From positions 735,011 to 799,010 of the forward strand of contig NZ_OBMQ01000001.1 in NCBI RefSeq assembly GCF_900217795.1: a stretch of 64,000 bases of DNA, written 5' to 3'. Made by a program: the position numbers and the translations under genes. The notes under the pieces were generated by a model. It did no database searches. It worked only from the letters and a program-made list of their open reading frames with translations, and was not told where the DNA came from. Source of the stretch: Ureibacillus xyleni. Lineage in GTDB: Bacteria; Bacillota; Bacilli; Bacillales_A; Planococcaceae. Below, one piece after another: positions 55,453 to 64,000 of the stretch; within the stretch, counting starts at the first letter, position 1; every line of letters begins with the position of its first letter.

Positions 55453-56339
55453 CGGTGCTCGGTATATACATCTTTCTTTGTAATTTGATCTACGTAGGAT
55501 AAATCTGTAATCGCTTGAGCCTTTTCGTATGCCATTACATTTTGGTTAAGTTGCTCTTTACTGCGGGCTCCAATAACCGTTGAAGCAACTACTGGATGAT
55601 TTAAATTGAATGCAAGTGCCAGAGCGTGGATGTCTTCGTAGTGTGACTCTAAAGATTGGAGAACTTGCTGTAGTTCATCACTAGAGTAGCTCATATAACT
55701 TTGCAATCTGTTTTTCCATTCATTCGTTAGGATACCTTTTGCAATAGAACCTCTTGTTACAACGGATGTTCCAGAAGAAGCGATTTGTTCAAACCATTCC
55801 TCTGCGCGGCGATCTAAAAGGTTATATTGCATCATATTTGAAATGGCATTACTGTTCTTTAAAAAGGATGTAAACACATTTGGTCGGATTGATGAAATCC
55901 CATATTCACGAATTAATCCTTGTTCTTTCAAACGTTCAAATGTTTCGATAATGTCATCCCACGGGTCATCAATGGTACCGCCATGTAATTGATAAACATC
56001 AATATAATCCGTTTTTAGTCGACGTAAGCTGCTCTTTAATCCGTTTTCAATGTGAGATGGGGAAGGGTCCCAACGCCATCCATTTTCCCCGTCATTCCAC
56101 CTGTTACCAACTTTTGTTGCAAGAATTAATTCGTTACGATGTGGTTTTAAAAGTTCGCCGACAATTTCTTCGTTGATACCTTTATCATATAGATCTGCTG
56201 TATCAAAATAATTAATGCCATAATCAATGGCAGAATGAATAATCGGTTTTGCATCTATTATATTAGTAGGTAAAGACATACATCCTAAACTTAATTCGGT
56301 GATTTCAATGGAGCTATTTCCAAGCGCCCTTTTTTTCAT
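55449..56339 (-). CDS. yqkF: Aldo/keto reductase (YqkF-like)
   Basis: A TIM-barrel NADPH oxidoreductase: LGLGCMSL-type SLGCMSLPTN, the catalytic Asp and Tyr in INYFDTADLYDKG, Lys in ILATKVGN, His in VYQLHGG. It is 296 residues from ATG 56339, preceded by AAAGGCG. Divergent from nudF, the same order as B. subtilis yqkF-nudF. Substrate unknown. Confidence 0.88.
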   Translation of the reverse strand: MKKRALGNSSIEITELSLGCMSLPTNIIDAKPIIHSAIDYGINYFDTADLYDKGINEEIVGELLKPHRNELILATKVGNRWNDGENGWRWDPSPSHIENGLKSSLRRLKTDYIDVYQLHGGTIDDPWDDIIETFERLKEQGLIREYGISSIRPNVFTSFLKNSNAISNMMQYNLLDRRAEEWFEQIASSGTSVVTRGSIAKGILTNEWKNRLQSYMSYSSDELQQVLQSLESHYEDIHALALAFNLNHPVVASTVIGARSKEQLNQNVMAYEKAQAITDLSYVDQITKKDVYTEHR

Positions 56340-56419
56340 TTGAACACGCCTTTCTGCCATACAATTTCTAACTACAATGGTACAATGAATGTAATGAACA
56401 GGACAAGCGAGGAATCCTA

Positions 56420-56962
56420 ATGAAAAAATTTGAAGAGAAAACAATCGGCTCAAATCAAATCTTTAATGGTAAAGTCATTTCATTAAAAGTAGATGATGTT
56501 CTGCTTCCAAATGGTAACAAGTCAATACGAGAAATCGTAAACCATCCCGGTGCAGTTGCAGTTATTGCCATTACGGATGAAGGAAAGCTAATTCTAGTGG
56601 AACAATACCGTAAAGCATTGGAAAGATCGATTATTGAAATTCCTGCGGGGAAACTGGAGCCGGGGGAAGCACCTGAAGTGACAGCAAGACGTGAATTAGA
56701 AGAAGAAACGGGTTTAGGTTGTCATAAGCTAAGTTATCTTCAAACTTTTGCAACATCACCCGGATTTGCCGATGAAGTGATCCATCTTTATGTAGCTGAG
56801 CAATTATTTGAAATTGAAGAAAAGGCTGAGCTTGATGAAGACGAATTTGTTGAACTAATGCAAGTCTCTATTGAAGAAGCGGAAGAAATGGTAAAAGACG
56901 GCCGCATTTATGACGCAAAAACGGCATTTGCTGTTCTTTGGATGCAACTAAATAAATCTTAG
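56420..56962 (+). CDS. nudF: ADP-ribose pyrophosphatase NudF
   Basis: A Nudix hydrolase that splits ADP-ribose to AMP and ribose-5-phosphate. The Nudix box GKLEPGEAPEVTARRELEEE is complete, preceded by IIEIPAG. It is 180 residues. The start ATG 56420 has AGGAATCC upstream. A terminator (56963-56984) follows. Confidence 0.93.
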   Translation: MKKFEEKTIGSNQIFNGKVISLKVDDVLLPNGNKSIREIVNHPGAVAVIAITDEGKLILVEQYRKALERSIIEIPAGKLEPGEAPEVTARRELEEETGLGCHKLSYLQTFATSPGFADEVIHLYVAEQLFEIEEKAELDEDEFVELMQVSIEEAEEMVKDGRIYDAKTAFAVLWMQLNKS

Positions 56963-56990
56963 CTTGCCATACGGAATTGGCAAGTTTTTT
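56963..56990 (+). terminator. Terminator after nudF
   Basis: CTTGCC pairs with GGCAAG, followed by TTTTTTTT. Confidence 0.85.
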
Positions 56991-57100
56991 TTACGTCATA
57001 GACCCTTACTAAATATAAAATTTGATAGAATCTATCGAAAATCGGGGGGTATATTGATAGAGGACGAGCATAAGATGGTAACAACGAAAGGAGAATGCTT

Positions 57101-57616
57101 ATGTATCGTTCCACTCTATTAATCCAATTTGCAGTGATTCTAGCAATTAGCTTTGTAAGTGGAGTCGTTTGTTTTCAGTTGTTTCCCTTGGACAAGGCAA
57201 TGGAGTTAATTAAATATATAGATCCAAGAGTTCTAGAATTAACTGACATCACTATCTGGAATACAATCATTCCCCTTGTAGCTTGGATTGTACTAGTACT
57301 GTTTTTCGCAACCCATCCGTATTTACATGTTCTGGCTCGATTTGTTGTTGCAGTGAAAGCAACATTTTTCGGTTTTAGTTCCGTTTTTCTATTAACGCAG
57401 CAAGAATCTTTATTAGTTTATAGTGCATGGTGGTTTCCATTTCAATTTGTTTATTGCATTCTACTTTTCTTACTTTGTTCGGTTTATGCAACGAAGAAAG
57501 TTGGACAAAAGCGAAAGTATTTTTTCTCCCAAAGACTTTTTGTCACATTAATAGTTGCCATCACTCTAATTTGTGTGGGTGAAAACTTGGTAATTACTTA
57601 TGTTATTCCGAGTTAG
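57101..57616 (+). CDS. SpoIIM/DUF95-like membrane protein, putative
   Basis: About 171 residues with five hydrophobic helices (about residues 8-27, 55-72, 87-105, 113-132 and 145-165). The order, the short Gln-containing loop (LTQQESLLVYSAWWFPFQFVY) and the C-terminal helix with a Glu (CVGENLVITYVIP) recall SpoIIM, which in B. subtilis is near nudF and fur. The similarity is weak by eye, so the name is a suggestion only. The start could be ATG 57101 behind AAAGGAGAA. Confidence 0.5.
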   Translation: MYRSTLLIQFAVILAISFVSGVVCFQLFPLDKAMELIKYIDPRVLELTDITIWNTIIPLVAWIVLVLFFATHPYLHVLARFVVAVKATFFGFSSVFLLTQQESLLVYSAWWFPFQFVYCILLFLLCSVYATKKVGQKRKYFFSQRLFVTLIVAITLICVGENLVITYVIPS

Positions 57617-57670
57617 CTTAAATTACGAGCATGATAACTTTGAAGATTTTATTAATAAAGAATCCCTCTC

Positions 57671-57700
57671 TTGTAATAGCTTTCACTCATTTGGTATAAT
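57671..57700 (+). promoter_or_regulatory. Sigma-A promoter of fur
   Basis: TTGTAA (57671-57676), an 18-base spacer and TATAAT (57695-57700). No obvious Fur or PerR box is seen. Confidence 0.5.
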
Positions 57701-57724
57701 GAGATGAGTTTAGGAGGGCGTCTT

Positions 57725-58180
57725 ATGGAAAGCCGTATTGATCGAATTAAAAAGCAACTGCATAGTGCTGGCTATAAACTGACGCCGCAGCGTGAAGCGA
57801 CAGTTGCAGTACTATTAGAACATGAAGAAGACCATTTAAGTGCTGAGGACGTTTACTTACTTGTAAAAGATAAAGCACCAGAAATTGGTTTAGCCACAGT
57901 ATACCGAACATTAGAATTATTAACAGAATTAAAGATTGTCGATAAAATTAATTTCGGCGATGGTGTGTCCCGTTACGATTTACGACAAGAAGGGGCAAAG
58001 CATTTCCACCACCACCTCGTCTGCATCGAATGTGGAGCTGTAGACGAAATTCAAGAAGACTTATTAGATGATGTTGAAGCAATCGTCGAAAAACGTTGGA
58101 ACTTTATTATTAAAGATCATCGTTTAACTTTCCACGGAATTTGCCATCGTTGCCATGACCAACAAATTGAGGAAAAATAA
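57725..58180 (+). CDS. fur: Ferric uptake regulator Fur
   Basis: Fur represses iron-uptake genes when bound to iron. The winged helix has GYKLTPQREATVAVLLEHEEDHLSAEDVY and GLATVYRTLELL. The metal/His motif is KHFHHHLVCIECGAVDE, and the second Cys pair is CHRCHDQ. It is 151 residues from ATG 57725 behind AGGAGGG. Confidence 0.95.
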   Translation: MESRIDRIKKQLHSAGYKLTPQREATVAVLLEHEEDHLSAEDVYLLVKDKAPEIGLATVYRTLELLTELKIVDKINFGDGVSRYDLRQEGAKHFHHHLVCIECGAVDEIQEDLLDDVEAIVEKRWNFIIKDHRLTFHGICHRCHDQQIEEK

Positions 58181-58225
58181 TTAAAAGGTGTACCTAAGAA
58201 CGACTTAAGTACACCTTTATTACTT

Positions 58226-59719
58226 TTAATAGACTCTAGTTTTCGAAACCGTTTTCGTATCCTCAATACTAGCTATTTTCAATACACCATCAATTAACTG
58301 AAAGACATAGCGTTTTTCCCGTTCATAATGCCATGTACCCTCTTCTTCCGAATAAAATCTAAAAATCTCCTTTGAGTCAAGTTTTAGGCTATTTTCAGTA
58401 TATGGAGAAATTTTTAACACATCATTGGAAATAAAGTCATAGTAATAAAAATAGAAAGACATTTGATCAATAACAAATTGTTCGTAGTTTCTTTGTAATT
58501 GGGAGCCATTGATAAAATAATGGTCAACATAAGAGAAGTCAGCGTAGTTTACAGCGAGGTTATAGTTATTCCTAAAATTATAAAATGTATCCCGAGCTAT
58601 ATCACGATAATTTTCATAGAAATTTTGAATTCTTTGTTGTTTTTCTTTTTCTTCTTTTTCGGCTTTTCGCTGCTGTTGCACTTGTTCAAAGGTAATATGT
58701 TGATTTTCATCCGTAAGCAAGAGTGTTTCAGATTTAATCGTTTCATTATTATCCTTCGATTCTGCATGAATTTTGACAGTACCATCAAGAGGTGCAGCAA
58801 GAAGTTCTATTTCAGCCACTGTTTTTTTCGTATTGTCCCCGTTAATATAAACAGTAGCATTCTCGATGTCCGATGTAAGCTTCGTTATATGCTTATCTAA
58901 ATCAATTTCAACAACATGTTTATTATTCCCATCTCCGTTTATTTCAACTTTATGTTCAACATCCTTTTCAAAATAATCATCTTTTAAGGTTAATGTATAG
59001 TCATACGTTCCAGGAACAAAATTTCCGATTGTTATCGTATCAGTTGATATTTCTTTATTTAGACCCTCAATATTTACTGTTGCAGCGTGACTAGTTGTTT
59101 TTGCACTAACTTGAATCGGGTGATATTGAAATTTTAATTTTTTATAAAATAGAAAGTATTTTTCTTCTTGAACAGTAAATATTTTGTTTCCATAATCATC
59201 ATAAATGGGTTCTGCATATCCTATATTCTCGTATTCTTGAATTGCTCGCTCGATTCCATCTTGTGCAAAGGATTTCCATGCATCCTCATCCATATAGTGA
59301 TAAAAACTACTCGCTGTATAGATGGTGTTTTCAGGGAATACAAAAAGATTTGTAAATTGTTCTTTGTTTTCTTCAGTAAAATGTTTGTTCATCAATACAA
59401 ACTGTCTTTCTGGATCCACCTTATTAGCTAGGATAATATGTGTGATGATTAGGGAGATTATTAGAATTATAGCGGCAATTATCAAGATTTTTGTAGAAGT
59501 TTTCCATTGTTTCATGTTAAATTTTTGATTTTCCTTTTTGGTAATTTGGGTGCCACAATGTATGCAAAATTTTTGTTCGCTTTTTATTTCTTTACCACAA
59601 GAGGGGCATGACATTTGAACGGCATCTTTTTCATCAATCGGTGGGAGTGGGGAACCACATTCAATACAAAATTCATCAAAATCTGTGGCATCTTTTCCAC
59701 AATTGTGGCAAATACGCAT
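58226..59719 (-). CDS. Zinc-ribbon membrane protein, TcaA/YvbJ-like
   Basis: Two N-terminal zinc ribbons (CHNCGKDATDFDEFCIECG and CPSCGKEIKSEQKFCIHCG) face the cytoplasm. One membrane helix (about residues 78-98) leads to a large extracytoplasmic part with an N-terminal helical domain, two Ig-like beta modules (about residues 205-330), a charged coil (QRKAEKEEKEKQQR) and a C-terminal SnoaL-like domain. This is the S. aureus TcaA/B. subtilis YvbJ plan; TcaA affects glycopeptide response and envelope interaction. It is 497 residues. It interrupts the fur-xerD order. Confidence 0.85.
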   Translation of the reverse strand: MRICHNCGKDATDFDEFCIECGSPLPPIDEKDAVQMSCPSCGKEIKSEQKFCIHCGTQITKKENQKFNMKQWKTSTKILIIAAIILIISLIITHIILANKVDPERQFVLMNKHFTEENKEQFTNLFVFPENTIYTASSFYHYMDEDAWKSFAQDGIERAIQEYENIGYAEPIYDDYGNKIFTVQEEKYFLFYKKLKFQYHPIQVSAKTTSHAATVNIEGLNKEISTDTITIGNFVPGTYDYTLTLKDDYFEKDVEHKVEINGDGNNKHVVEIDLDKHITKLTSDIENATVYINGDNTKKTVAEIELLAAPLDGTVKIHAESKDNNETIKSETLLLTDENQHITFEQVQQQRKAEKEEKEKQQRIQNFYENYRDIARDTFYNFRNNYNLAVNYADFSYVDHYFINGSQLQRNYEQFVIDQMSFYFYYYDFISNDVLKISPYTENSLKLDSKEIFRFYSEEEGTWHYEREKRYVFQLIDGVLKIASIEDTKTVSKTRVY

Positions 59720-59825
59720 AATTTAGTACCTCCCCATAATATCTTTATTATTAATATATCGTTCCTTATTTACAGTAATAACTAAAATGTTGGAAATTTT
59801 TGTTAAATCTAAGGGGGAGTCAAGA

Positions 59826-60092
59826 GTGGTTAAAGCAAGTTTTGAAACGGAATTAGGGATAAATGACATTAAAAAACGGTTACTTGAAACGAATGAACAA
59901 AGATTGGAACTAATCGTTAAACTTGGAGAAGTTACAAATAAGGTACTTGGTAAAAATGAAACTGAACTAACACTGTTAAACCAATTTACGGATCAACTAT
60001 TAAACTTAGACTTAGAGATTTATCAATTGCTTTGTAAGTTAGATAAGTTTAATGCAAAATGCAGTCATTGCCCTAATTGCCATCAACCATAA
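59826..60092 (+). CDS. Small helical protein with C-terminal CxxC-type motif, unknown
   Basis: An 88-residue protein from GTG 59826, chosen because AAGGGGGAG lies seven bases upstream. It is almost all helical (NDIKKRLLETNEQRLELIVKL, then NQFTDQLLNLDLEIYQLL) and ends CSHCPNCHQP, a possible metal or redox site. Family not recognised. It is followed by a terminator-like stem and then xerD. Confidence 0.55.
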   Translation: MVKASFETELGINDIKKRLLETNEQRLELIVKLGEVTNKVLGKNETELTLLNQFTDQLLNLDLEIYQLLCKLDKFNAKCSHCPNCHQP

Positions 60093-60182
60093 CGATCACT
60101 CCCTCTAGTGCCATCTTGCGCTAGGGGATTTTTTAGTTTTTAGACAGAACATGGTAAAATAAAGTGAAAGAAGCAAACAGAA

Positions 60183-61100
60183 ATGGGGCCTGTCCAAATG
60201 AGAAATTTTACAGATCCACTCAACGATTATCTTCACTTTTTACAAGTTGAACGACAATTATCGACAAACACTTTATCTTCCTATCGACGAGATTTAGAGA
60301 GTTATATAAATAATTTAAATAAAGAACAAGGATTACAAAGTTTAAATCATGTGGAAAGAACAAATATATTAATTCATTTAGAAAACTTACGAAATCAAGG
60401 AATTTCAGCCCGTACTGTAGCTCGTCACATTTCTTCAATCCGCTCTTTTCATCAATTTTTATTGCGCGATAAAGTGACAGAGCAAGACCCAACTGTTCAC
60501 TTAGAAATGCCTCAAATCGAGCAAAAGCTACCAAAAGTATTGTCAATTGAAGAAATTGAAAGTTTAATTTCTGCTCCAAATCGTGATAAACCACAAGGAA
60601 TACGGGATGTTGCCATGCTAGAAATTTTGTATGGGACAGGCATGCGCATTAGTGAATGTATTGGCTTAAACCTAGAAGATGTGCACTTAACAATGGGTTT
60701 TGTTCGAGTTTACGGAAAAGGTGGGAAGGAGAGAATTGTCCCACTAGGAAAAGGTGCAATCCGTGCGTGCGATCACTATTTACAAAATGCACGGAGTAAG
60801 TTACAAGGAAAATATCCGAAAACTGACGCATTTTTTATAAATCAGCGAGGAAAACGTTTAACTCGGCAAGGTTGTTGGAAACTCTTAAAAGAGCATGCGA
60901 CAAATGCAAACATCAAAAAAGAAATTACCCCCCATACATTGCGACATAGCTTTGCTACACATTTAATTGAAAATGGGGCGGATTTACGTGCAGTGCAAGA
61001 AATGTTAGGACATGCAGACATCTCGACAACACAGATTTACACTCATATTAGTAAAACGAGATTATCGGAAGTTTATAAACAATTTCATCCGAGAGCTTAA
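60183..61100 (+). CDS. xerD: Site-specific tyrosine recombinase XerD
   Basis: XerD acts with a partner recombinase at dif to resolve chromosome dimers. The N-terminal SAM-like domain (FLQVERQLSTNTLSSYRRDLESY) and the catalytic domain (Arg in GTGMRISE, HTLRHSFATHL, LGHADISTTQIYTH with the nucleophile Tyr) are complete. It is about 300-305 residues; ATG 60183 or 60198. Next to fur and deoB, as in B. subtilis. Confidence 0.94.
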   Translation: MGPVQMRNFTDPLNDYLHFLQVERQLSTNTLSSYRRDLESYINNLNKEQGLQSLNHVERTNILIHLENLRNQGISARTVARHISSIRSFHQFLLRDKVTEQDPTVHLEMPQIEQKLPKVLSIEEIESLISAPNRDKPQGIRDVAMLEILYGTGMRISECIGLNLEDVHLTMGFVRVYGKGGKERIVPLGKGAIRACDHYLQNARSKLQGKYPKTDAFFINQRGKRLTRQGCWKLLKEHATNANIKKEITPHTLRHSFATHLIENGADLRAVQEMLGHADISTTQIYTHISKTRLSEVYKQFHPRA

Positions 61101-61138
61101 GCATCAACTTAATGCACACACAAATTTAAATTAGATAC

Positions 61139-61152
61139 GTCAGATGTCTGAC
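61139..61152. promoter_or_regulatory. Inverted repeat upstream of deoB, possible operator
   Basis: GTCAGATGTCTGAC is a perfect inverted repeat (six-base arms, two-base centre) 57 bases before the deoB ATG. It could be a GntR-type operator for the nucleoside-catabolism genes. No regulator is in the window. Confidence 0.35.
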
Positions 61153-61208
61153 CTTTATTTCTTTAGGCAAATTAGGTAATATTAACTTTGTAAGAGGAGG
61201 ACGAATAA

Positions 61209-62387
61209 ATGAAACCCTTTAAAAAGATACATGTGGTAGTAATGGATTCAGTAGGTATTGGGGAAGCCCCAGATGCCGCAAATTTTGGAGATAAAGGTTC
61301 AGACACATTAGGTCATATTGCAGAAAAAATGAACGGTTTAACAATGCCGAATATGGAATCACTTGGTTTATCCAATATCCGTGAATTGAAAGGGATTGCA
61401 AAAGTATCCCAACCAAAAGCTTTTTACGGCATGATGCAAGAAGCCTCTGTTGGAAAAGATACAATGACAGGTCATTGGGAAATCATGGGCCTTAATATCG
61501 ACAAACCTTTTAAAGTATATCCAGAAGGCTTTCCTGCAAAACTAATCGAACAGTTAGAAGAAAAAATAGGTAGAAAAGTACTTGGCAATAAACCAGCAAG
61601 TGGTACTGGTATTATAGATGAACTTGGGAAGGAACATATGGACACGGGGGCAATCATCGTTTATACATCAGCTGACCCAGTGTTACAAATTGCAGCTCAC
61701 GAAGAAATTGTTCCTTTAGACGAACTATACAAAATTTGTGAAATCGCGCGTGAACTTACGTTAAATCCTGAATTTTTAGTTGGTCGCGTCATTGCCCGTC
61801 CATTTATCGGAACTCCTGGAAACTTCACAAGAACATCCAATCGTCATGACTATGCATTAAAACCATTTGGTCGTACAACGATGAATGAATTAAAAGATGC
61901 GGGGCTAGATGTTATTGCAATTGGAAAGATTTCTGATATTTTCAACGGGGAAGGTATAACAGATTCGGTCCGCACAAAAAACAATGATGACGGAATGGAT
62001 AAATTTGCAGAAGTTGTAAGACGTGACTTCCACGGTATTAGTTTCTTAAATTTAGTTGATTTCGATGCAAACTTCGGGCATCGCCGTGACCCAATCGGCT
62101 ATGGGGAAGCATTAGAGGAATTTGACCGCCGTTTACCAGAAGTATTAACTACACTAAACGAGGAAGATTTATTAATCATTACAGCTGACCACGGAAATGA
62201 CCCAACATTCCCAGGAACGGACCATACACGTGAATTTGTTCCTTTAATTGTTTATTCGCCAAGATTTGAACAAGGCACTGAATTACCTTTACGTAAAACT
62301 TTTGCTGACATTGCGGCAACAATTGCAGAAAACTTTAATGTACCTGCACCACAGTTTGGCACGAGTTTCTTATCCAATTTGAAGTAG
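61209..62387 (+). CDS. deoB: Phosphopentomutase
   Basis: DeoB interconverts (deoxy)ribose-1-phosphate and -5-phosphate. Metal-binding sites are in [19 protein letters not shown], the active-site Thr lies in [12 protein letters not shown], and late metal residues lie in [18 protein letters not shown]. It is 392 residues. RBS AGAGGAGG precedes the ATG. Followed after 12 bases by pdp, one operon for nucleoside salvage. Confidence 0.96.
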   Translation: MKPFKKIHVVVMDSVGIGEAPDAANFGDKGSDTLGHIAEKMNGLTMPNMESLGLSNIRELKGIAKVSQPKAFYGMMQEASVGKDTMTGHWEIMGLNIDKPFKVYPEGFPAKLIEQLEEKIGRKVLGNKPASGTGIIDELGKEHMDTGAIIVYTSADPVLQIAAHEEIVPLDELYKICEIARELTLNPEFLVGRVIARPFIGTPGNFTRTSNRHDYALKPFGRTTMNELKDAGLDVIAIGKISDIFNGEGITDSVRTKNNDDGMDKFAEVVRRDFHGISFLNLVDFDANFGHRRDPIGYGEALEEFDRRLPEVLTTLNEEDLLIITADHGNDPTFPGTDHTREFVPLIVYSPRFEQGTELPLRKTFADIAATIAENFNVPAPQFGTSFLSNLK

Positions 62388-62399
62388 GGGGTTTTTGCA

Positions 62400-63704
62400 A
62401 TGAGAATGGTTGATCTTATCGAAAAAAAACGTAATGGGGAAGAATTGTCTACTGAAGAAATTCGTTTCTTTGTCAATGGCTATACAGATGGTTCGATTCC
62501 TGACTACCAAGTAAGTAGTTTAATGATGGCAATTTACTTCCAAGATATGAATGACCGTGAAAGAGCGGATTTAACGATGGCGATGGTTGAATCAGGAGAC
62601 CAAATTGATCTTTCAGGCATTGAAGGAATCAAGGTCGACAAACATTCTACTGGCGGAGTTGGCGATACAACCACACTTTCCCTTGCAGCAATGGTCGCAG
62701 CAGTGGGCGTTCCTGTAGCAAAAATGAGCGGGCGCGGATTAGGTCATACAGGCGGTACCATCGATAAATTAGAATCCATTAAAGGGTTTCATGTTGAACT
62801 TTCCAATGAACAATTTATGAAACAAGTAAATGAAATTGGAACGGCTGTTATTGGGCAAAGTGGGAATTTAACACCAGCAGACAAAAAATTGTATGCATTG
62901 CGTGATGTAACTGGAACGGTCCCAAGCATTCCACTCATTGCAAGTTCAATTATGTCGAAAAAAATTGCAGCAGGAGCAGATGCCATCGTTTTAGACGTTA
63001 AAACAGGCGACGGTGCATTCATGAAAACATATGAGGACGCTAAAGCTCTTGCCCATGCGATGGTACAAATCGGAAATAACGTTGGCAGAAAAACAATGGC
63101 CATTATTTCAGATATGAGTCAACCACTTGGCTTTGCTATTGGAAATGCACTTGAAGTAAAAGAAGCCATTGATACATTAAAAGGGCATGGTCCGAAAGAT
63201 TTAATGGAGTTATGTTACACACTTGGTTCGCAAATGGTCGTACTTGGCAATAAAGCAGCTTCACTAGAAGAAGCGCGTACATTACTTGAAGAAGTGGTTC
63301 AAAATGGTAATGCATTAGAAGTGTTTAAAAAATTCATTATTGCTCAAGGAGGAGATGCATCTGTTGTGGATGACCCATCTCTTTTACCACAAGCGAAATA
63401 CAAAACTGAACTACCAGCTAAACAAGCAGGCTATATTGAAAAAATTGAAGCGGATGATGTTGGAGTAGCTGCGATGTTACTTGGTGCAGGTCGAGCTACA
63501 AAAGAATCAACAATTGATTTAGCAGTAGGATTAGTTCTTCATAAAAAAGTGGGAGATTCTGTTCAAGAAGGGGAATCCCTTGCGACAATTCATTCCAATA
63601 CTGAAGATATTTCTGAAGTGGTGGAAAAACTGTATAAACATATAATAATTTCCAAAGAACCAGTCGAAGCACCAACGTTAATTAAAGATATCATTAAAAA
63701 ATAA
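62400..63704 (+). CDS. pdp: Pyrimidine-nucleoside phosphorylase
   Basis: This enzyme phosphorolyses uridine and (deoxy)thymidine to base and pentose-1-phosphate, the substrate of DeoB. The signature [20 protein letters not shown] is intact, as are [14 protein letters not shown] and [18 protein letters not shown]. It is 434 residues. It directly follows deoB in place of the B. subtilis punA. Confidence 0.95.
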   Translation: MRMVDLIEKKRNGEELSTEEIRFFVNGYTDGSIPDYQVSSLMMAIYFQDMNDRERADLTMAMVESGDQIDLSGIEGIKVDKHSTGGVGDTTTLSLAAMVAAVGVPVAKMSGRGLGHTGGTIDKLESIKGFHVELSNEQFMKQVNEIGTAVIGQSGNLTPADKKLYALRDVTGTVPSIPLIASSIMSKKIAAGADAIVLDVKTGDGAFMKTYEDAKALAHAMVQIGNNVGRKTMAIISDMSQPLGFAIGNALEVKEAIDTLKGHGPKDLMELCYTLGSQMVVLGNKAASLEEARTLLEEVVQNGNALEVFKKFIIAQGGDASVVDDPSLLPQAKYKTELPAKQAGYIEKIEADDVGVAAMLLGAGRATKESTIDLAVGLVLHKKVGDSVQEGESLATIHSNTEDISEVVEKLYKHIIISKEPVEAPTLIKDIIKK

Positions 63705-63764
63705 CTAGTCAATAATATCTTTTAGTGGTAATATTATGACGCCTATTTCTTAATGACGAAAAGG

Positions 63765-63793
63765 TTAGTAGCATACGTGCTACTAATTTTTTT
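63765..63793 (+). terminator. Terminator after pdp
   Basis: TTAGTAGC pairs with GCTACTAA, followed by TTTTTTT. Confidence 0.85.
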
Positions 63794-63907
63794 CTTTCTA
63801 TTTTCCAAAAATATGTTAGAATATGAATAATTTAACCTATAATCATTTTCGAGATATTTTTTGCTTGAAAGAGAAATTTTGCGAAATCTACTAAAAGAAG
63901 GGATAAC

Positions 63908-64000
63908 ATGAGTAAGTTTTGGACAGGGAGATTTGAAGGGTATTCGTTTGATCATTTTAAAAAGGACTTATTATCTGGAACAATTGTGGGGATTGTCGCA
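63908..64000 (+). CDS. SulP-family anion transporter, N-terminus only
   Basis: Thirty-one codons from ATG 63908 to the window edge. The stretch FDHFKKDLLSGTIVGIVA matches the conserved beginning of SulP permeases (DLLAGxxVGIVALP). RBS AGAAGGGAT precedes the ATG. The family call is likely; the substrate cannot be read. Confidence 0.7.
   Translation, partial: MSKFWTGRFEGYSFDHFKKDLLSGTIVGIVA

Noticed and set aside
58499-59528. Plus-strand frames opposite the TcaA-like gene
   Set aside because: Hydrophobic shadow translations of an A/T-rich gene, with no start signals.

Overview
The window is a low-GC chromosomal segment of an endospore-forming Bacillales bacterium. Spore genes (cotE, sirA, a spoIIM-like gene), frequent TTG/GTG starts, strong GGAGG ribosome sites and B. 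subtilis-like gene blocks support this. My inference is the Caryophanaceae/Planococcaceae group (Lysinibacillus/Solibacillus/Ureibacillus-like); the sequence alone does not fix the genus.

Layout. 1-9.8 kb: cotE, then a same-strand run mutS-mutL-glpD-lipase-miaA-hfq, a rhodanese and a small membrane protein. 10-17.3 kb: ynbB, a four-gene cobinamide-salvage set (cbiZ, cbiB, cobD, cobC-like), a Bax-inhibitor-1-like protein, then glnR-glnA behind a perfect GlnR/TnrA box. 17.3-18.95 kb: a decayed insertion with two Rpn-type nuclease remnants (one broken in an A6 run), bracketed by two copies of the glnA 3' region including its terminator. 19-33.6 kb: a large type IV pilus locus. The minus strand carries two tandem PilV-PilW-PilX-like minor pilin triads. 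The plus strand carries a VanW-like protein, PilB, PilT, PilC, the major pilin, PilM, PilN, PilO and the prepilin peptidase. There is no secretin, as expected for a one-membrane cell, and PilT suggests a retractable pilus.

33.7-39.2 kb: a class I glutamine amidotransferase, a 0.5-kb array of ~41-bp repeats, and the SOS/transketolase block lexA-yneA-yneB-ynzC-tkt with LexA boxes between lexA and yneA. 39.2-46.7 kb: an alcohol module (Fe-ADH, sensor kinase, sigma-54 activator) next to adhP, which has a consensus-like sigma-54 promoter, then a chemoreceptor. 46.7-50.4 kb: an envelope-stress operon liaI-like, liaH, liaF, liaS, liaR. 50.5-51.3 kb: sirA, with a Spo0A-type promoter, and yneF.

51.4-64 kb: a degenerate ~51-bp tandem repeat, then a yqkD/yqkE/yqkF/nudF/fur/xerD/deoB/pdp neighbourhood. 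A glycine-riboswitch-controlled CycA-like permease, a VanZ-like protein and a TcaA-like zinc-ribbon protein are placed within it. The window ends in a SulP-type transporter.

The least explained signal is a set of four intergenic arrays (11.33, 18.97, 34.4 and 47.39 kb). Each has its own 8-10 nt core, but three have an exact 21-bp pitch and the fourth alternates 21/20 bp, close to two turns of the DNA helix. One lies inside the lia operon.
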